DNA of 64,000 nucleotides from Paraglaciecola arctica BSs20135 (GTDB lineage: Bacteria; Pseudomonadota; Gammaproteobacteria; Enterobacterales; Alteromonadaceae), in assembly GCF_000314995.1 (NCBI RefSeq), contig NZ_BAEO01000055.1, positions 62,001 through 126,000 of the forward strand, given 5' to 3'. Under the pieces are notes generated by a model. It saw nothing but the letters and a program-made list of their open reading frames with translations, had not been told where the DNA came from and did no database searches. The position numbers and the translations under genes were made by a program. Positions 54,444-63,655 of this stretch are shown piece after piece. The number at the start of each line of letters is the position of its first letter. Within the stretch, counting starts at the first letter, position 1.

Positions 54444-55814
54444 TTATTGGCGTATCACCAAATATAAAGAAGAGATACCGCGTTTTACATTAAGCGCTAT
54501 GACGCCTTTTGCATCTTCTAGTTCAGTGCGTAACTGCATAACATTATCCACCTTTTTGCGGTTAATACCTATTATTACATCACCATCTTGTAAGCCAATG
54601 CGAGCCGCAGGGGAGCGGGATTCAAGCTCTGAAATGACTATGCCATTATCGCCTTGTTTAGTTTTACCGTTGGTCAAGGTAGCGCCTTCTAAAGCAGGGT
54701 GTATCTCTTTAGCTATCACCACATTTTGTGTAGCGTCGCCTAGAGTAACGTTTATTTTTTCACGCTTGCCTTTGCGTAATACCGTTAATTCAAGTTCAGC
54801 ACCTGCCCCTCTACTGGCAACTTTTGCTCTTAATTCTTGGAAACTGGTAACTGGTCTTCCATTTATTTCTGTAATAATGTCACCAGCCTGAATTCCGCCT
54901 TTATCAGCCGCTGAGTCTGGCGACACTTCACTTACAAATGCACCTTGGTTGACATCGAGGTTCATGGCCTCTGCTAAACCAGAGTCGATATCTGCTCCTA
55001 CGATACCAAGTAAACCACGACGGACTTCACCGAACTCTATGATTTGATCGACCAAATTTTTCATCATATTGCTGGGTATAGCAAAACCAATGCCGACGTT
55101 TCCACCATTAGGTCCAAAAATAGCGGTGTTAATTCCGACTAACTCCCCGCGCAGACTGACCAAGGCTCCACCTGAGTTTCCGCGGTTAATTGCAGCATCA
55201 GTTTGGATAAAGTTTTCGTATCCACCTATGTTTAAGCCAGAGCGTCCAAGTGCGCTGACAATCCCTGAGGTTACTGTTTGATTCAGCCCAAAAGGGTTAC
55301 CAATAGCAACAACAAAATCGCCGACTCGCAACTCATCTGAATTAGCGAGAGGCATAGCAGCCAATGCATCAGGTTCAATTTTTAATAATGCGATGTCGCT
55401 TTGCTCATCTGCACCCAATTTTTTAGCTTTGAATTCACGACCATCTGTTAGTTTGACGATAATCTCATCAGCATTATCTACCACGTGATTATTGGTCACT
55501 ACATAGCCTTTTTGGGCATCGATAATGACGCCCGAACCTAACCCTTTAAAAGGCCTTTCTTGCACTTGTTCATCTGTTCCTCCAAAAAAGTGCTTAAACA
55601 TTTCTGGTACACGTTGCCGAGATACTTGAGTACCTTCCACAGAAATACTGACAATGGCTGGCGTAGCTTTGTCTAACATCGGCGCGAGACTAGGCACTTC
55701 ACCTTTGTCTGTTGAAAAGAATGGTAATGCAGCGTTAGACACTAAATTTACCGACATGCTTGCTGTCACTATGCAACAAGCCACAAAAAAACGATTTACT
55801 ACTTTTTTATTCAT
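54444..55814 (-). CDS. degQ: Do family periplasmic serine endoprotease (DegQ/DegP)
   Basis: 456 residues with a signal peptide cut near SNAAL (residue 28). Protease domain with His110 (TNNHVVDNA), Asp140 (SDIALL) and Ser214 (RGNSGGALV); two PDZ domains follow (GDIITEINGRPVTS and GDVIIGINRKKVDN). It lacks the long Q-linker typical of DegP, so it fits DegQ better. It degrades or holds misfolded envelope proteins. degS lies 104 bp downstream. Confidence 0.94.
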   Translation of the reverse strand: MNKKVVNRFFVACCIVTASMSVNLVSNAALPFFSTDKGEVPSLAPMLDKATPAIVSISVEGTQVSRQRVPEMFKHFFGGTDEQVQERPFKGLGSGVIIDAQKGYVVTNNHVVDNADEIIVKLTDGREFKAKKLGADEQSDIALLKIEPDALAAMPLANSDELRVGDFVVAIGNPFGLNQTVTSGIVSALGRSGLNIGGYENFIQTDAAINRGNSGGALVSLRGELVGINTAIFGPNGGNVGIGFAIPSNMMKNLVDQIIEFGEVRRGLLGIVGADIDSGLAEAMNLDVNQGAFVSEVSPDSAADKGGIQAGDIITEINGRPVTSFQELRAKVASRGAGAELELTVLRKGKREKINVTLGDATQNVVIAKEIHPALEGATLTNGKTKQGDNGIVISELESRSPAARIGLQDGDVIIGINRKKVDNVMQLRTELEDAKGVIALNVKRGISSLYLVIRQ

Positions 55815-55915
55815 CGATTATTATCTCCAACATCTAAAATTAATAACAATACACAGACACTCTAGAACACTGACTGGGTAGAACACAAAGAGTATCTAGT
55901 ACGCGAGAAAGTTCA

Positions 55916-56359
55916 TTATTTGGTTTCTTTGGCTGGTGTTTCTTCTTGTCCTGAAAATAACCCTGAACTTTTTGAAGAAAAATCTAATGGCTGTATATCT
56001 GCACTAGAATCCTTACGTGTAGGCTTCGGACTTTTATTACGTAGGTAAGCTGTAGTGTGCTCTCCAAAATAGTTCAATGAACTCCCTTCAGGCCCTGCTT
56101 GTTGGCTGATGAGCAACTGTTCATAATTTTCAACCTGCTGTTGTAATCTAGCTGATTGATCAACTAGTTTTTCTGCAATTTGTTTGGTTTCTTGAATATG
56201 CATAGCAGCTTGCTGGTGCATTAATTCTTGAATAGTTTGCCCACCTTGGGCCTTATCTGATTCACTTTGTTTTTCTTGATTGAAATATTTTGCAACAAAA
56301 AAGCCAATAATACCGCCAACAAGCAACAACAATAACCCTATTAACCAATCCATAACCAC
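55916..56359 (-). CDS. zapG: DUF1043 family cell-division/envelope protein ZapG (YhcB)
   Basis: 147 residues. One N-terminal transmembrane helix (WLIGLLLLLVGGIIGFFVAKY) is followed by a coiled coil (about 30-85) and the conserved LNYFGEHTTAYLRN motif, then a disordered tail. YhcB/ZapG links division and envelope synthesis in E. coli. Its place between degQ and zapE is as in E. coli. Confidence 0.92.
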   Translation of the reverse strand: MVMDWLIGLLLLLVGGIIGFFVAKYFNQEKQSESDKAQGGQTIQELMHQQAAMHIQETKQIAEKLVDQSARLQQQVENYEQLLISQQAGPEGSSLNYFGEHTTAYLRNKSPKPTRKDSSADIQPLDFSSKSSGLFSGQEETPAKETK

Positions 56360-56530
56360 TCCTATTAATCTATTTATTTCTGCTCATCTGGTTCGCTACT
56401 AATTTATAACGTAATGACAATGAGCAAGCTCGCAATATGCGTTATTATACGCCCAGCATTTTCAATGCGGTCATTTTATTTGTATTCAAGTGTTAAAAAT
56501 ACCCATATGTGAAAGGAAAAATACCAAAGA

Positions 56531-57637
56531 ATGATTGAGTATACGCCATGGCAAAAATATCAAAGAGATCTACAAAATCCTGAGTTTAAATATGATGCGG
56601 CTCAGGAAAATGCTGTAAAAGAATTGCAGCGGTTGTATGACGAATTAACTCATCCAGAGAAAAAACTGACTTGGCGAATAAAGTTACAAGGTAAGTTTGG
56701 AAAGGGGATGTCTAAACCTAGTATTCAAGGGTTATATTTTTGGGGGGGAGTAGGGCGTGGTAAAACTTACTTAGTTGACACTTTTTATGAATGTTTACCT
56801 TTTGAAAGAAAGATGCGTATTCACTTTCACCGTTTTATGCATAGGGTGCATCAAGAACTCAAAACCCTAGAAGGTCAACCAGATCCACTAAAAACCATAG
56901 CTAAAACCTTCGCAAATGAGACTAGGGTGATTTGTTTTGACGAATTTTTTGTCTCTGATATTACCGATGCCATGATTTTAGGCACTTTGATGGAAGAGCT
57001 TTTTGGTCATGGTATAGTTTTAGTTGCCACGTCAAACATAGTACCAGACGAGCTTTATCGTAATGGTCTACAACGAGCAAGGTTTCTGCCTGCTATAGAG
57101 TTAATTAATCAAAATACTCGCATAGTGAATGTAGACAGTGGAGTAGATTATCGTTTACGAACCCTAGAGCAGGCTGAAATTTTTCATTATCCATTAGATA
57201 ATCAAGCCTTCCACAATTTACATAAATATTTTATACAACTAGCGCCTGAGCTTGGAACTGAAAATCAACAAATTGAAGTGGAAGGCCGCATGATCCCAAC
57301 CTTGCATCATTCTGATGGGGTGGTGATGTTTGATTTTCGTGATATTTGTGATGGACCCAGAAGTCAGACGGACTATATGGAGATAAGTCGTCTCTATCAC
57401 ACTGTGTTGATTGCTAATGTAGAGCAAATGGGACAAGCAATAGATGATATTGCGCGACGTTTTATTGCCATGGTAGATGAGTTTTATGAACGTCATGTTA
57501 AGTTGATCATGTCTGCAGAAGTATCTATGGAAACCCTTTATTTAGATGGTCAGCTTTCTTTTGAATTTAGGCGTTGCCTAAGTAGACTGAAAGAAATGCA
57601 GTCTCATGATTACCTTGCATCACAACATGTTCCTTAA
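56531..57637 (+). CDS. zapE: Cell division AFG1-like ATPase ZapE
   Basis: 368 residues. Walker A WGGVGRGKTY is at 71-80, Walker B VICFDEFFVSD near 137, sensor ATSNIVPDELY near 178 and the conserved FDFRDICDGPRSQTDY segment near 273. It is an AAA-like ATPase acting on the Z-ring under stress. It is divergent from zapG; rplM-rpsI, which follow zapE in E. coli, are absent here. Confidence 0.95.
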   Translation: MIEYTPWQKYQRDLQNPEFKYDAAQENAVKELQRLYDELTHPEKKLTWRIKLQGKFGKGMSKPSIQGLYFWGGVGRGKTYLVDTFYECLPFERKMRIHFHRFMHRVHQELKTLEGQPDPLKTIAKTFANETRVICFDEFFVSDITDAMILGTLMEELFGHGIVLVATSNIVPDELYRNGLQRARFLPAIELINQNTRIVNVDSGVDYRLRTLEQAEIFHYPLDNQAFHNLHKYFIQLAPELGTENQQIEVEGRMIPTLHHSDGVVMFDFRDICDGPRSQTDYMEISRLYHTVLIANVEQMGQAIDDIARRFIAMVDEFYERHVKLIMSAEVSMETLYLDGQLSFEFRRCLSRLKEMQSHDYLASQHVP

Positions 57638-57750
57638 TAAATGTATGTTGTATTGAATGGTTTTTGTTATCTGCCTTAAATATCGGTAAAATCCGCCGTA
57701 TTAAATCTAATCGAGCCGTTTGTTCGATATTATTAGAAGAGAATAATTAA

Positions 57751-58476
57751 ATGGGAAGAAAGTTCGAAGTACGTAAAATCTCCATGGCTAAAACTGCTGG
57801 AGCCAAAACCAAAGTGTATTCTAAATATGGCAAAGAGATTTATGTTGTTGCCAAAAATGGTGGTACAGATCCTCAGGCAAACTTGGCTCTGCGCAGACTG
57901 ATCGAAAAAGCTAAAAAAGATCAAGTACCGAGTCATGTCATTGATAAAGCTATTGATAAAGCAGCAGGCGGTGCAGGTGAAGATTATGTACCTGCTCGTT
58001 ATGAAGGATTTGGCCCAGGTGGCTGTATGGTGATAGTTGACTGTCTAACAGACAACAACAATCGCACTATTACTGATGTACGTAATTGTTTTACAAAAAC
58101 CGGTGCTAAGTTGGGTGTTGAAGGTACTGTCGGCCATATGTTTGATCACCAAGCGGTATTTGCTTTTAAAGGTGATGATGAAGACGCTGTTCTAGAAACG
58201 TTAATGGAAGCTGACGTTGATGTCACAGAAGTAGAATGTGAAGAAGGAGTGGTAACGGTTTATGCTCCTCACACCGAATTTAACAATACCCGTACTGCTT
58301 TAGTCGATGACAGCCCAGATATTGATTTTGAAGCAGAAGAAATTACTTTTATCCCACAAACAGAGTCAGTTGTTAGCGGTGATGATGTAGCGACCTTTGA
58401 CAAATTTATGGATATGTTAGAAGACTGCGACGATGTGCAACACGTTTATCACAATGCGGTGGTTGAACGCGAATAA
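57751..58476 (+). CDS. YebC/PmpR family protein, YeeN type
   Basis: 241 residues. It starts [17 protein letters not shown] rather than the MAGHSKWANI of YebC, and shares [16 protein letters not shown] and [15 protein letters not shown] with E. coli YeeN. YebC-family proteins act as translation factors that relieve stalling on proline runs or as transcriptional regulators; which applies here is unknown. AGAAGAGAA precedes the ATG, and a terminator follows. Confidence 0.9.
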   Translation: MGRKFEVRKISMAKTAGAKTKVYSKYGKEIYVVAKNGGTDPQANLALRRLIEKAKKDQVPSHVIDKAIDKAAGGAGEDYVPARYEGFGPGGCMVIVDCLTDNNNRTITDVRNCFTKTGAKLGVEGTVGHMFDHQAVFAFKGDDEDAVLETLMEADVDVTEVECEEGVVTVYAPHTEFNNTRTALVDDSPDIDFEAEEITFIPQTESVVSGDDVATFDKFMDMLEDCDDVQHVYHNAVVERE

Positions 58477-58498
58477 TGGTTCAGTAAATAAAATGTTT

Positions 58499-58526
58499 AA
58501 TGCCCTCATTGCCGGAGGGCATTTTT
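58499..58526 (+). terminator. Intrinsic terminator after the YebC-family gene
   Basis: ATGCCCTC, loop ATTGCCG, GAGGGCAT and a T-rich tail. It begins 23 bp after the stop. Confidence 0.85.
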
Positions 58527-58634
58527 GTTTGTGCTTTATGTCAGCATAGAGCTGATCAACGGTCATACGTCTAGGTTATGGTGTATGACAAGTATACTGA
58601 GAAAGCAGATGGTGACATCCTCCCGTCTATTATC

Positions 58635-58660
58635 CGTCATTCCCGCGAAGGCGGGAACCT
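58635..58660 (+). repeat. 26-bp palindromic repeat, left copy
   Basis: Begins CGTCATTCCCGC, has loop GAAG and then GCGGGAA, so it can form a 7-bp hairpin. The exact reverse complement is at 59072-59097, on the other side of the GIY-YIG gene. Confidence 0.9.
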
Positions 58661-58691
58661 CCAAACCAACTGGCTAATCTAAAAGAATCGT

Positions 58692-58741
58692 CCTTTTCAA
58701 CATGACAATTTCTGCATATATTTATTAAACGATTGAAAAGG
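58692..58741 (+). promoter_or_regulatory. Possible leader stem masking the GIY-YIG ribosome binding site
   Basis: CCTTTTCAA at 58692-58700 is complementary to TTGAAAAGG at 58733-58741, which contains most of the Shine-Dalgarno AAAAGGAA of the GIY-YIG gene. Pairing across a 32-nt loop would hide the site if the transcript starts upstream. Confidence 0.35.
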
Positions 58742-58750
58742 AATTCAACA

Positions 58751-59041
58751 ATGAAACGGCCCTGCTTATACATTCTCACTAATGATAACAACAGTACGCT
58801 ATACATCGGGGTAACAAGTAATTTAGTGCAGCGCATTTATCAACATAAAAACAAACAAGTGAAGGGCTTTAGCTCAAAATACAATTTGAATAAACTAGTC
58901 TATTTTGAGCAACTTGAAGATATGGATAGCGCAATACTTCGAGAGAAAAGGCTCAAGAAATGGAACAGAGAATGGAAAAATCGGCTCATCAATGAGTTAA
59001 ATCCTAGCTGGAAAGACTTATATTTTGACTTGGTTGGGTGA
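58751..59041 (+). CDS. GIY-YIG family endonuclease-like protein
   Basis: 96 residues from ATG 58751 (AAAAGGAA ahead; the TTG at 58733 is rejected). A single GIY-YIG domain: Tyr7-Ile8 (CLYILTN), Tyr18-Ile19-Gly20 (LYIGVTSN), Arg28, Glu65 (LREKRLKKW) and a late Asn. It resembles the UPF0213-type small nucleases with no other domain. These residues would form the one-metal cleavage site. It lies between perfect inverted 26-bp palindromes, suggesting that it acts on or moves with them. Confidence 0.88.
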   Translation: MKRPCLYILTNDNNSTLYIGVTSNLVQRIYQHKNKQVKGFSSKYNLNKLVYFEQLEDMDSAILREKRLKKWNREWKNRLINELNPSWKDLYFDLVG

Positions 59042-59071
59042 GAATAGATTGAGTCTACTGGGGCTATTAGT

Positions 59072-59097
59072 AGGTTCCCGCCTTCGCGGGAATGACG
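59072..59097 (-). repeat. 26-bp palindromic repeat, right copy
   Basis: Exact reverse complement of 58635-58660, ending GCGGGAATGACG on the plus strand. It starts 30 bp after the GIY-YIG stop. Confidence 0.9.
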
Positions 59098-59225
59098 TGT
59101 AATATCTTGAAAATCATCACCGTCAGCTTACTACTATTTGTGATCGTTAAGTGATTTGTTCACCATCGGCAGGTAATGGCACATACGAGACAAGAGCCTA
59201 ATATTTCAAAGTTAAAGATTTACTT

Positions 59226-60239
59226 TTATTGTTCCAAAGCGACAATCTGGTCGAGCAAACCAATCATTAATTTTGTACCTGTACCAGAAGCAATGCCATC
59301 AAATACATTCTCAACATTTTTGCCGTGTTGTGCGCCGGCTAAATCACTAATTGAACGAATGATTATCCAGTCTACGTCATTAACAAAACATACTTGTCCA
59401 ACAGCCGCAGATTCCATTTCTGTTACTTGAGCACTGTATACCCGTTGTAACCATTTACGATACTCAGCGTTATCTAAAAATACCGAACCTGTAACTCCGT
59501 TACCGCCCACTTTGATGTTAATGGGTTTGCCGGAAGGCATATTGATTGGGCTCACAGCCTTAACGGCTTTTTTTGCCAGCTCAATTAGTTCAGGAGTGGC
59601 GCTAAAATAGGGCATTTGTTGAGGTTTATCCCAACCCTGTTTAACAACTGTCATTTCTTCAGGGTGAATATAACCAAAGTTCTCATAAGCCGGTGAATGG
59701 GGATCTTGTTTGCGTCTTTCTTGGTATTGCTTTTGTGCACTTTCATAAAAATCAGGTAAAACAAAACTACCCGCTTTTTTTGGATCAGGGTTTACATAAA
59801 TTGATTCATCATGAAAATACCAACGTTCTGGTACAGCAATGTCTCCTGGTTGGAAGTTAGGATTGACGGCACCAGCAATACCCATCATCACTACTCGGTC
59901 TATAGGGAAATAATCCAGCGCCATCTGCATCGTCATAGCGGCATTAGGCACACTTATGCCCGTAGTAAATATTACAACTGGCTCACCTTTGTATGTCCCT
60001 AATTGGTATTTAACTCCCTTTATGGTCAGCGTTTGATTGATCTGAGCATCAGGGAGTTGCGCGAATGCTTGGTCAATAGCTTTAATTTCTGGAGCATAGG
60101 CGGCAACAATCGCAGTCCATTTATTTTTGTCTGTAAATTCTTTTGGCCCATAAGCGCTAATATCTTGTGCATAAGAATTATGGGCGCTTAGCATGATGCT
60201 AAAAATTAAGAAATAATGGACCCGGAATTTTTTAAACAT
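59226..60239 (-). CDS. Exported nucleoside phosphorylase/nucleosidase family protein
   Basis: 337 residues with a signal peptide ending NSYAQ (residue 25). A PNP/UDP-type fold follows with MGIAGAVNPNFQPGD, the purine-site EMESAAVGQVC and catalytic Asp in RSISDLAG, as in MTA/SAH nucleosidases. An insert of about 60 residues (YVNPDPKKAGSF onward) separates it from cytoplasmic MtnN. It probably cleaves nucleosides in the periplasm to free bases for uptake; the exact substrate is unknown. Confidence 0.82.
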   Translation of the reverse strand: MFKKFRVHYFLIFSIMLSAHNSYAQDISAYGPKEFTDKNKWTAIVAAYAPEIKAIDQAFAQLPDAQINQTLTIKGVKYQLGTYKGEPVVIFTTGISVPNAAMTMQMALDYFPIDRVVMMGIAGAVNPNFQPGDIAVPERWYFHDESIYVNPDPKKAGSFVLPDFYESAQKQYQERRKQDPHSPAYENFGYIHPEEMTVVKQGWDKPQQMPYFSATPELIELAKKAVKAVSPINMPSGKPINIKVGGNGVTGSVFLDNAEYRKWLQRVYSAQVTEMESAAVGQVCFVNDVDWIIIRSISDLAGAQHGKNVENVFDGIASGTGTKLMIGLLDQIVALEQ

Positions 60240-60423
60240 AATAACTTTCTCGTTAATGAAACATGCCTATGCGCTCTAAAAGTGCAAAGCAAGAGTAAAT
60301 ATTTGGGTAAGTCATGAGTATTTAATCTTGACTGAACCAGCTTAGAGAGCTTTATGTCTCAGGATGTAAAGTATGGGAAATCCATGCCAATATTTGTTGA
60401 CATGGCATTAATCTACTAGAAAT

Positions 60424-60978
60424 TTATTTGCCAATTAAGCGCAAGAATTCATTACGGGTGGCATCAGATGTGCGCATAGAACCCAACATCACTGAGGTGA
60501 TCATAGAAGAGTTTTGCTTTTGCACACCGCGCATCATCATACACATATGTTTACCTTCCATAATCACGCCTACACCAGTAGCACCAGTAACTAACTGCAC
60601 TGCATCGGCAATTTGTTTTGTTAAGCCTTCTTGGATCTGTAAACGTCTAGAGTACATATCTACAATGCGAGCAAACTTCGATAATCCTAATACTTTGCCA
60701 TTAGGCAGGTAGGCAATATGACAACGCCCGATAAAAGGTAAAATATGATGTTCACACAATGAGTAGAACTCGATGTCTTGGATAATGACCATTTCATCTG
60801 TGTCGGCTTCGAAAATAGCGCCATTTACTACACCATCTAAGTCTTTTTCATAACCATCGGTTAAAAATTGCATTGCTTTGGCGGCGCGCTTGGGCGTATC
60901 TACCAATCCCCCACGACTGACGTCTTCCCCTAATATTGAAAGAATACCTGAGTAGTGGTCGGCTAATTTATCTGACAT
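60424..60978 (-). CDS. folE: GTP cyclohydrolase I
   Basis: 184 residues. The zinc ligands are Cys and His in [18 protein letters not shown] and the second Cys in [22 protein letters not shown]. It forms the decameric enzyme that turns GTP into dihydroneopterin triphosphate for folate. It appears to be a single-gene unit; upstream 61-kb genes are on the same strand but 140 bp away. Confidence 0.96.
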   Translation of the reverse strand: MSDKLADHYSGILSILGEDVSRGGLVDTPKRAAKAMQFLTDGYEKDLDGVVNGAIFEADTDEMVIIQDIEFYSLCEHHILPFIGRCHIAYLPNGKVLGLSKFARIVDMYSRRLQIQEGLTKQIADAVQLVTGATGVGVIMEGKHMCMMMRGVQKQNSSMITSVMLGSMRTSDATRNEFLRLIGK

Positions 60979-61120
60979 GTAATTTGGCTCTTCGATAAGT
61001 GTATGAATTAAATATGTGGATACAGGGTAAACCCATAATTAGATTACCGAATGATAACATTGTCTGAGGATAGGATTAAATACCACAGTCATATTTAAAT
61101 CTTTTGAACTGCTCGGAGGT

Positions 61121-61303
61121 TTAAGATCTTTTGCCCTTTTGTTGCATTGATAAGCGGATCTTTACCATATATTCATCAAGGGCAGATTTGGCTTCTTCAT
61201 AGGCTTGAGCGTAATCTTCTGATGCGGGATGTTGTTTATATAGTTCAAATGCTGAGTCAGTCTGATCGGCTAAAGACTTGAGGCGTTTTTGGTTGACATC
61301 CAT
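61121..61303 (-). CDS. Small protein of unknown function
   Basis: 60 residues, helical and charged (KRLKSLADQTDSAFELYKQH, then EEAKSALDEYMVKIRLSM), with no membrane segment. AAGGAGAATCG gives a strong Shine-Dalgarno before the ATG, which supports a real gene. It lies 48 bp downstream of the hemJ-like gene on the same strand. I do not recognise a family. Confidence 0.65.
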   Translation of the reverse strand: MDVNQKRLKSLADQTDSAFELYKQHPASEDYAQAYEEAKSALDEYMVKIRLSMQQKGKRS

Positions 61304-61351
61304 ATCGATTCTCCTTGAGTTTTAGATAGAGTATATTGCTTCAACAACATT

Positions 61352-61780
61352 TTAAAGAAACTTTACAATCGCTAGAATAATAATTGCCAAAACAATTAAA
61401 ACAGGCGTTTCATTTAAAAAACGGTAGAAACGTGGTGAATGAGTGTTTTCATCTTTGGCAAATTTTCGCACTAGTACAAATAAGTAGAAATGATAGGCAT
61501 ATACAGCCATAACTAAGGTGAGTTTAAGATGCAACCATTTGGCCGCTACAAACCATTCTTTGCCATACAAACTTATCAACCAGACACCAAAAATCAAGGT
61601 TAATATGGCAAAAGGTGTAACAAAGAACCATAACCGCCTCTCCATTATTTTGAACTGATCTTTAACGGCCTGAACATCAGTCTGAGCATGGTAAACCATC
61701 AATCTAGGCAAATAAAACAAGCCTGACATCCATGCAATCATAAAAAATACATGTAGCGCTTTTATCCAAAGTAGGGTCAT
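61352..61780 (-). CDS. hemJ: HemJ/UPF0093 family protoporphyrinogen oxidase
   Basis: 142 residues with four hydrophobic helices. His10 in KALHVFFMIAWMSGLFYLPR and Lys in AAKWLHLKLTLV are the conserved residues of HemJ. The family oxidises protoporphyrinogen IX to protoporphyrin IX in bacteria lacking HemG or HemY. It begins 8 bp after the ClC channel gene, so they are co-transcribed. Confidence 0.88.
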   Translation of the reverse strand: MTLLWIKALHVFFMIAWMSGLFYLPRLMVYHAQTDVQAVKDQFKIMERRLWFFVTPFAILTLIFGVWLISLYGKEWFVAAKWLHLKLTLVMAVYAYHFYLFVLVRKFAKDENTHSPRFYRFLNETPVLIVLAIIILAIVKFL

Positions 61781-61788
61781 TGTGTGTC

Positions 61789-63513
61789 CTAGTAATTTGC
61801 TTTATGCAGGTGATGTCTGAGCGTTTTCCAAGTAATAATACCCATTATTTGCTGCGATGTAGTTGAAAATATATACACTGCACCATCTCTATTAAGTTCA
61901 AGTAAGCTGTATACTTCAGCTAGGGTATCCTGAAAGTTGACCCCTTGCATTGGAATGAAACTTAAACGCATTGCGTCGCCATCTTTTCCTTTGTCGTATT
62001 CCACTAGTGAGTATTTACTAACCCCTTCAGTATCCACTGAATGTTGTACTACTGTGCTAGTGTGTTCTTTATCTAAGGCACTTATAAGTTGTTCGTTGTT
62101 CTCACTAAACACTGTAAATTCTTTGTTCATTACCGCTAAAACCCCTGTCTTTTGTAGTGATTCCATGACTGAAGAAATAGTATAAGGCAGTTTTTGAGAG
62201 TCTAGTTGTTGCGTGAAAATAGAACTGTTACCTAAAAATTGTGTAGAAGTCACATAGGCAGGAACGATCACCAAGATAGTAGGTAGGATCAACTCTGGAC
62301 TATAGGATAATTCCATAACGGCTGATAAAGCTGCTAATGGAGCATGAATAACTGCGGTCATCAGCCCCGCCATGCCCAGCAGTGAAAAACTGCCATTTAA
62401 GTTACTCACATCATCTAAAAAGAAACCCAGTGGAGAAGCAAGTACAACACCGCTAAGCATTCCAAGAACAAATACTGGGCCAATTATGCCTCCGGGGACT
62501 CCTAGCCCGATGGCAAAAATTGTTAATAAAAATTTTGCTGCTACCACTCCGATAAGTAATTGAATATTTTCATGTTGTGCGATTAAAACATGTGCAGAGT
62601 GGAAGTGTGCACCTAAGGCATCAGGCAATATATATCCTACTGCGCCAGTAATTAAGCCTGCAATTAATAATCGACGCACCATATTGATACGGCCAAATCC
62701 GTTGATAACTAACATTAATGTTTTATTAAACAAAGTAGCTAGGCAACCCAATAGGATGCCAAAGATAACCAAATATAGATAAATCCATCGGCTAAACTCG
62801 TTGAATTGAATAAAAGACAATTCTTGTACTTCGCCAAAGACAATACGCGTTAACACAGTGCCACAAGCAGCAGCTAACATAATGGGTATAAAAATATGGA
62901 TCCTGTATTCCCGAAATACAACTTCCATAACAAAAATCACAGCTGCAAAAGGGGTGTTAAATGAAGCTGAAATGCCAGCCGCAATACCACAACCAGACAA
63001 AATACGGATACTGTTGTGAGGAAACTTCAGCCATTGGCCAAAAAAACTACTGCCGAAAGCACCTATATGTACAGAGGGCCCCTCTCGGCCTACTGAGAAA
63101 CCGCAAACTAAGGCTAAAGCACCTCCAAAAAATTGATTGATGGTGGTCCTAAAAGGAATGTGCCCAAAATAGTGTTTAATTCTATGGATAACAAAAGGGA
63201 TACCCATACGATAGTGTTTAAATCCTGTCATATAAGCGATTAACACTATAGCTATGGCGCCTATGCATGGGATCAGAAATCGCATGTATGGCTCTAAAGA
63301 TTCAAATTGATTTATCTCTGGTAAAAATAATCTCTGCAGCCATTCAACGCTTAAACGAAATAGAATAATTAAAGAAGCTGCACAAATACCGCCCACAATG
63401 CCGATGATACACAGCTGAATTGAGGTACGTGGAGTGGCAAGTTCTTCTCTAAAAGCGTTGAGGTTCACAATTACTAATTTGACTGATAACTGAGATGACC
63501 AAGAGTTTATCAC
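61789..63513 (-). CDS. ClC family chloride channel/antiporter
   Basis: 574 residues from GTG 63513 with AAAGG ahead; a later GTG at 63468 is an alternative. ClC selectivity motifs are present: GFSVGREGPSVHIGAF (GREGP) near residue 135, the GCGIAAGISASFNTPFAAVIF stretch near 172 and GVPGGIIGPVFVLG near 340. The last 130 residues hold CBS-like sequence (VMESLQKTGVLAVMNKEFTV). It moves Cl- across the inner membrane, perhaps with H+ exchange, as the gating Glu is retained. Confidence 0.93.
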   Translation of the reverse strand: MINSWSSQLSVKLVIVNLNAFREELATPRTSIQLCIIGIVGGICAASLIILFRLSVEWLQRLFLPEINQFESLEPYMRFLIPCIGAIAIVLIAYMTGFKHYRMGIPFVIHRIKHYFGHIPFRTTINQFFGGALALVCGFSVGREGPSVHIGAFGSSFFGQWLKFPHNSIRILSGCGIAAGISASFNTPFAAVIFVMEVVFREYRIHIFIPIMLAAACGTVLTRIVFGEVQELSFIQFNEFSRWIYLYLVIFGILLGCLATLFNKTLMLVINGFGRINMVRRLLIAGLITGAVGYILPDALGAHFHSAHVLIAQHENIQLLIGVVAAKFLLTIFAIGLGVPGGIIGPVFVLGMLSGVVLASPLGFFLDDVSNLNGSFSLLGMAGLMTAVIHAPLAALSAVMELSYSPELILPTILVIVPAYVTSTQFLGNSSIFTQQLDSQKLPYTISSVMESLQKTGVLAVMNKEFTVFSENNEQLISALDKEHTSTVVQHSVDTEGVSKYSLVEYDKGKDGDAMRLSFIPMQGVNFQDTLAEVYSLLELNRDGAVYIFSTTSQQIMGIITWKTLRHHLHKANY

Positions 63514-63655
63514 AAGCCTTTGTATTTTATAGAGTTAATCTTTTTAACTAGGATCAAAAGGTGAATGTTTGATAAATCAATCGACTAATTTAAATGACTA
63601 AATGATAATATCTGAGCAAAGTAGAAAGGCTTTGTAGCTTTAAAAAGGGCATAAA

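Noticed and set aside
60383-60408. Possible terminator ATGCCA/TGGCAT after folE
   Set aside because: Only six base pairs with a 13-nt loop and no T-run; too weak to call.
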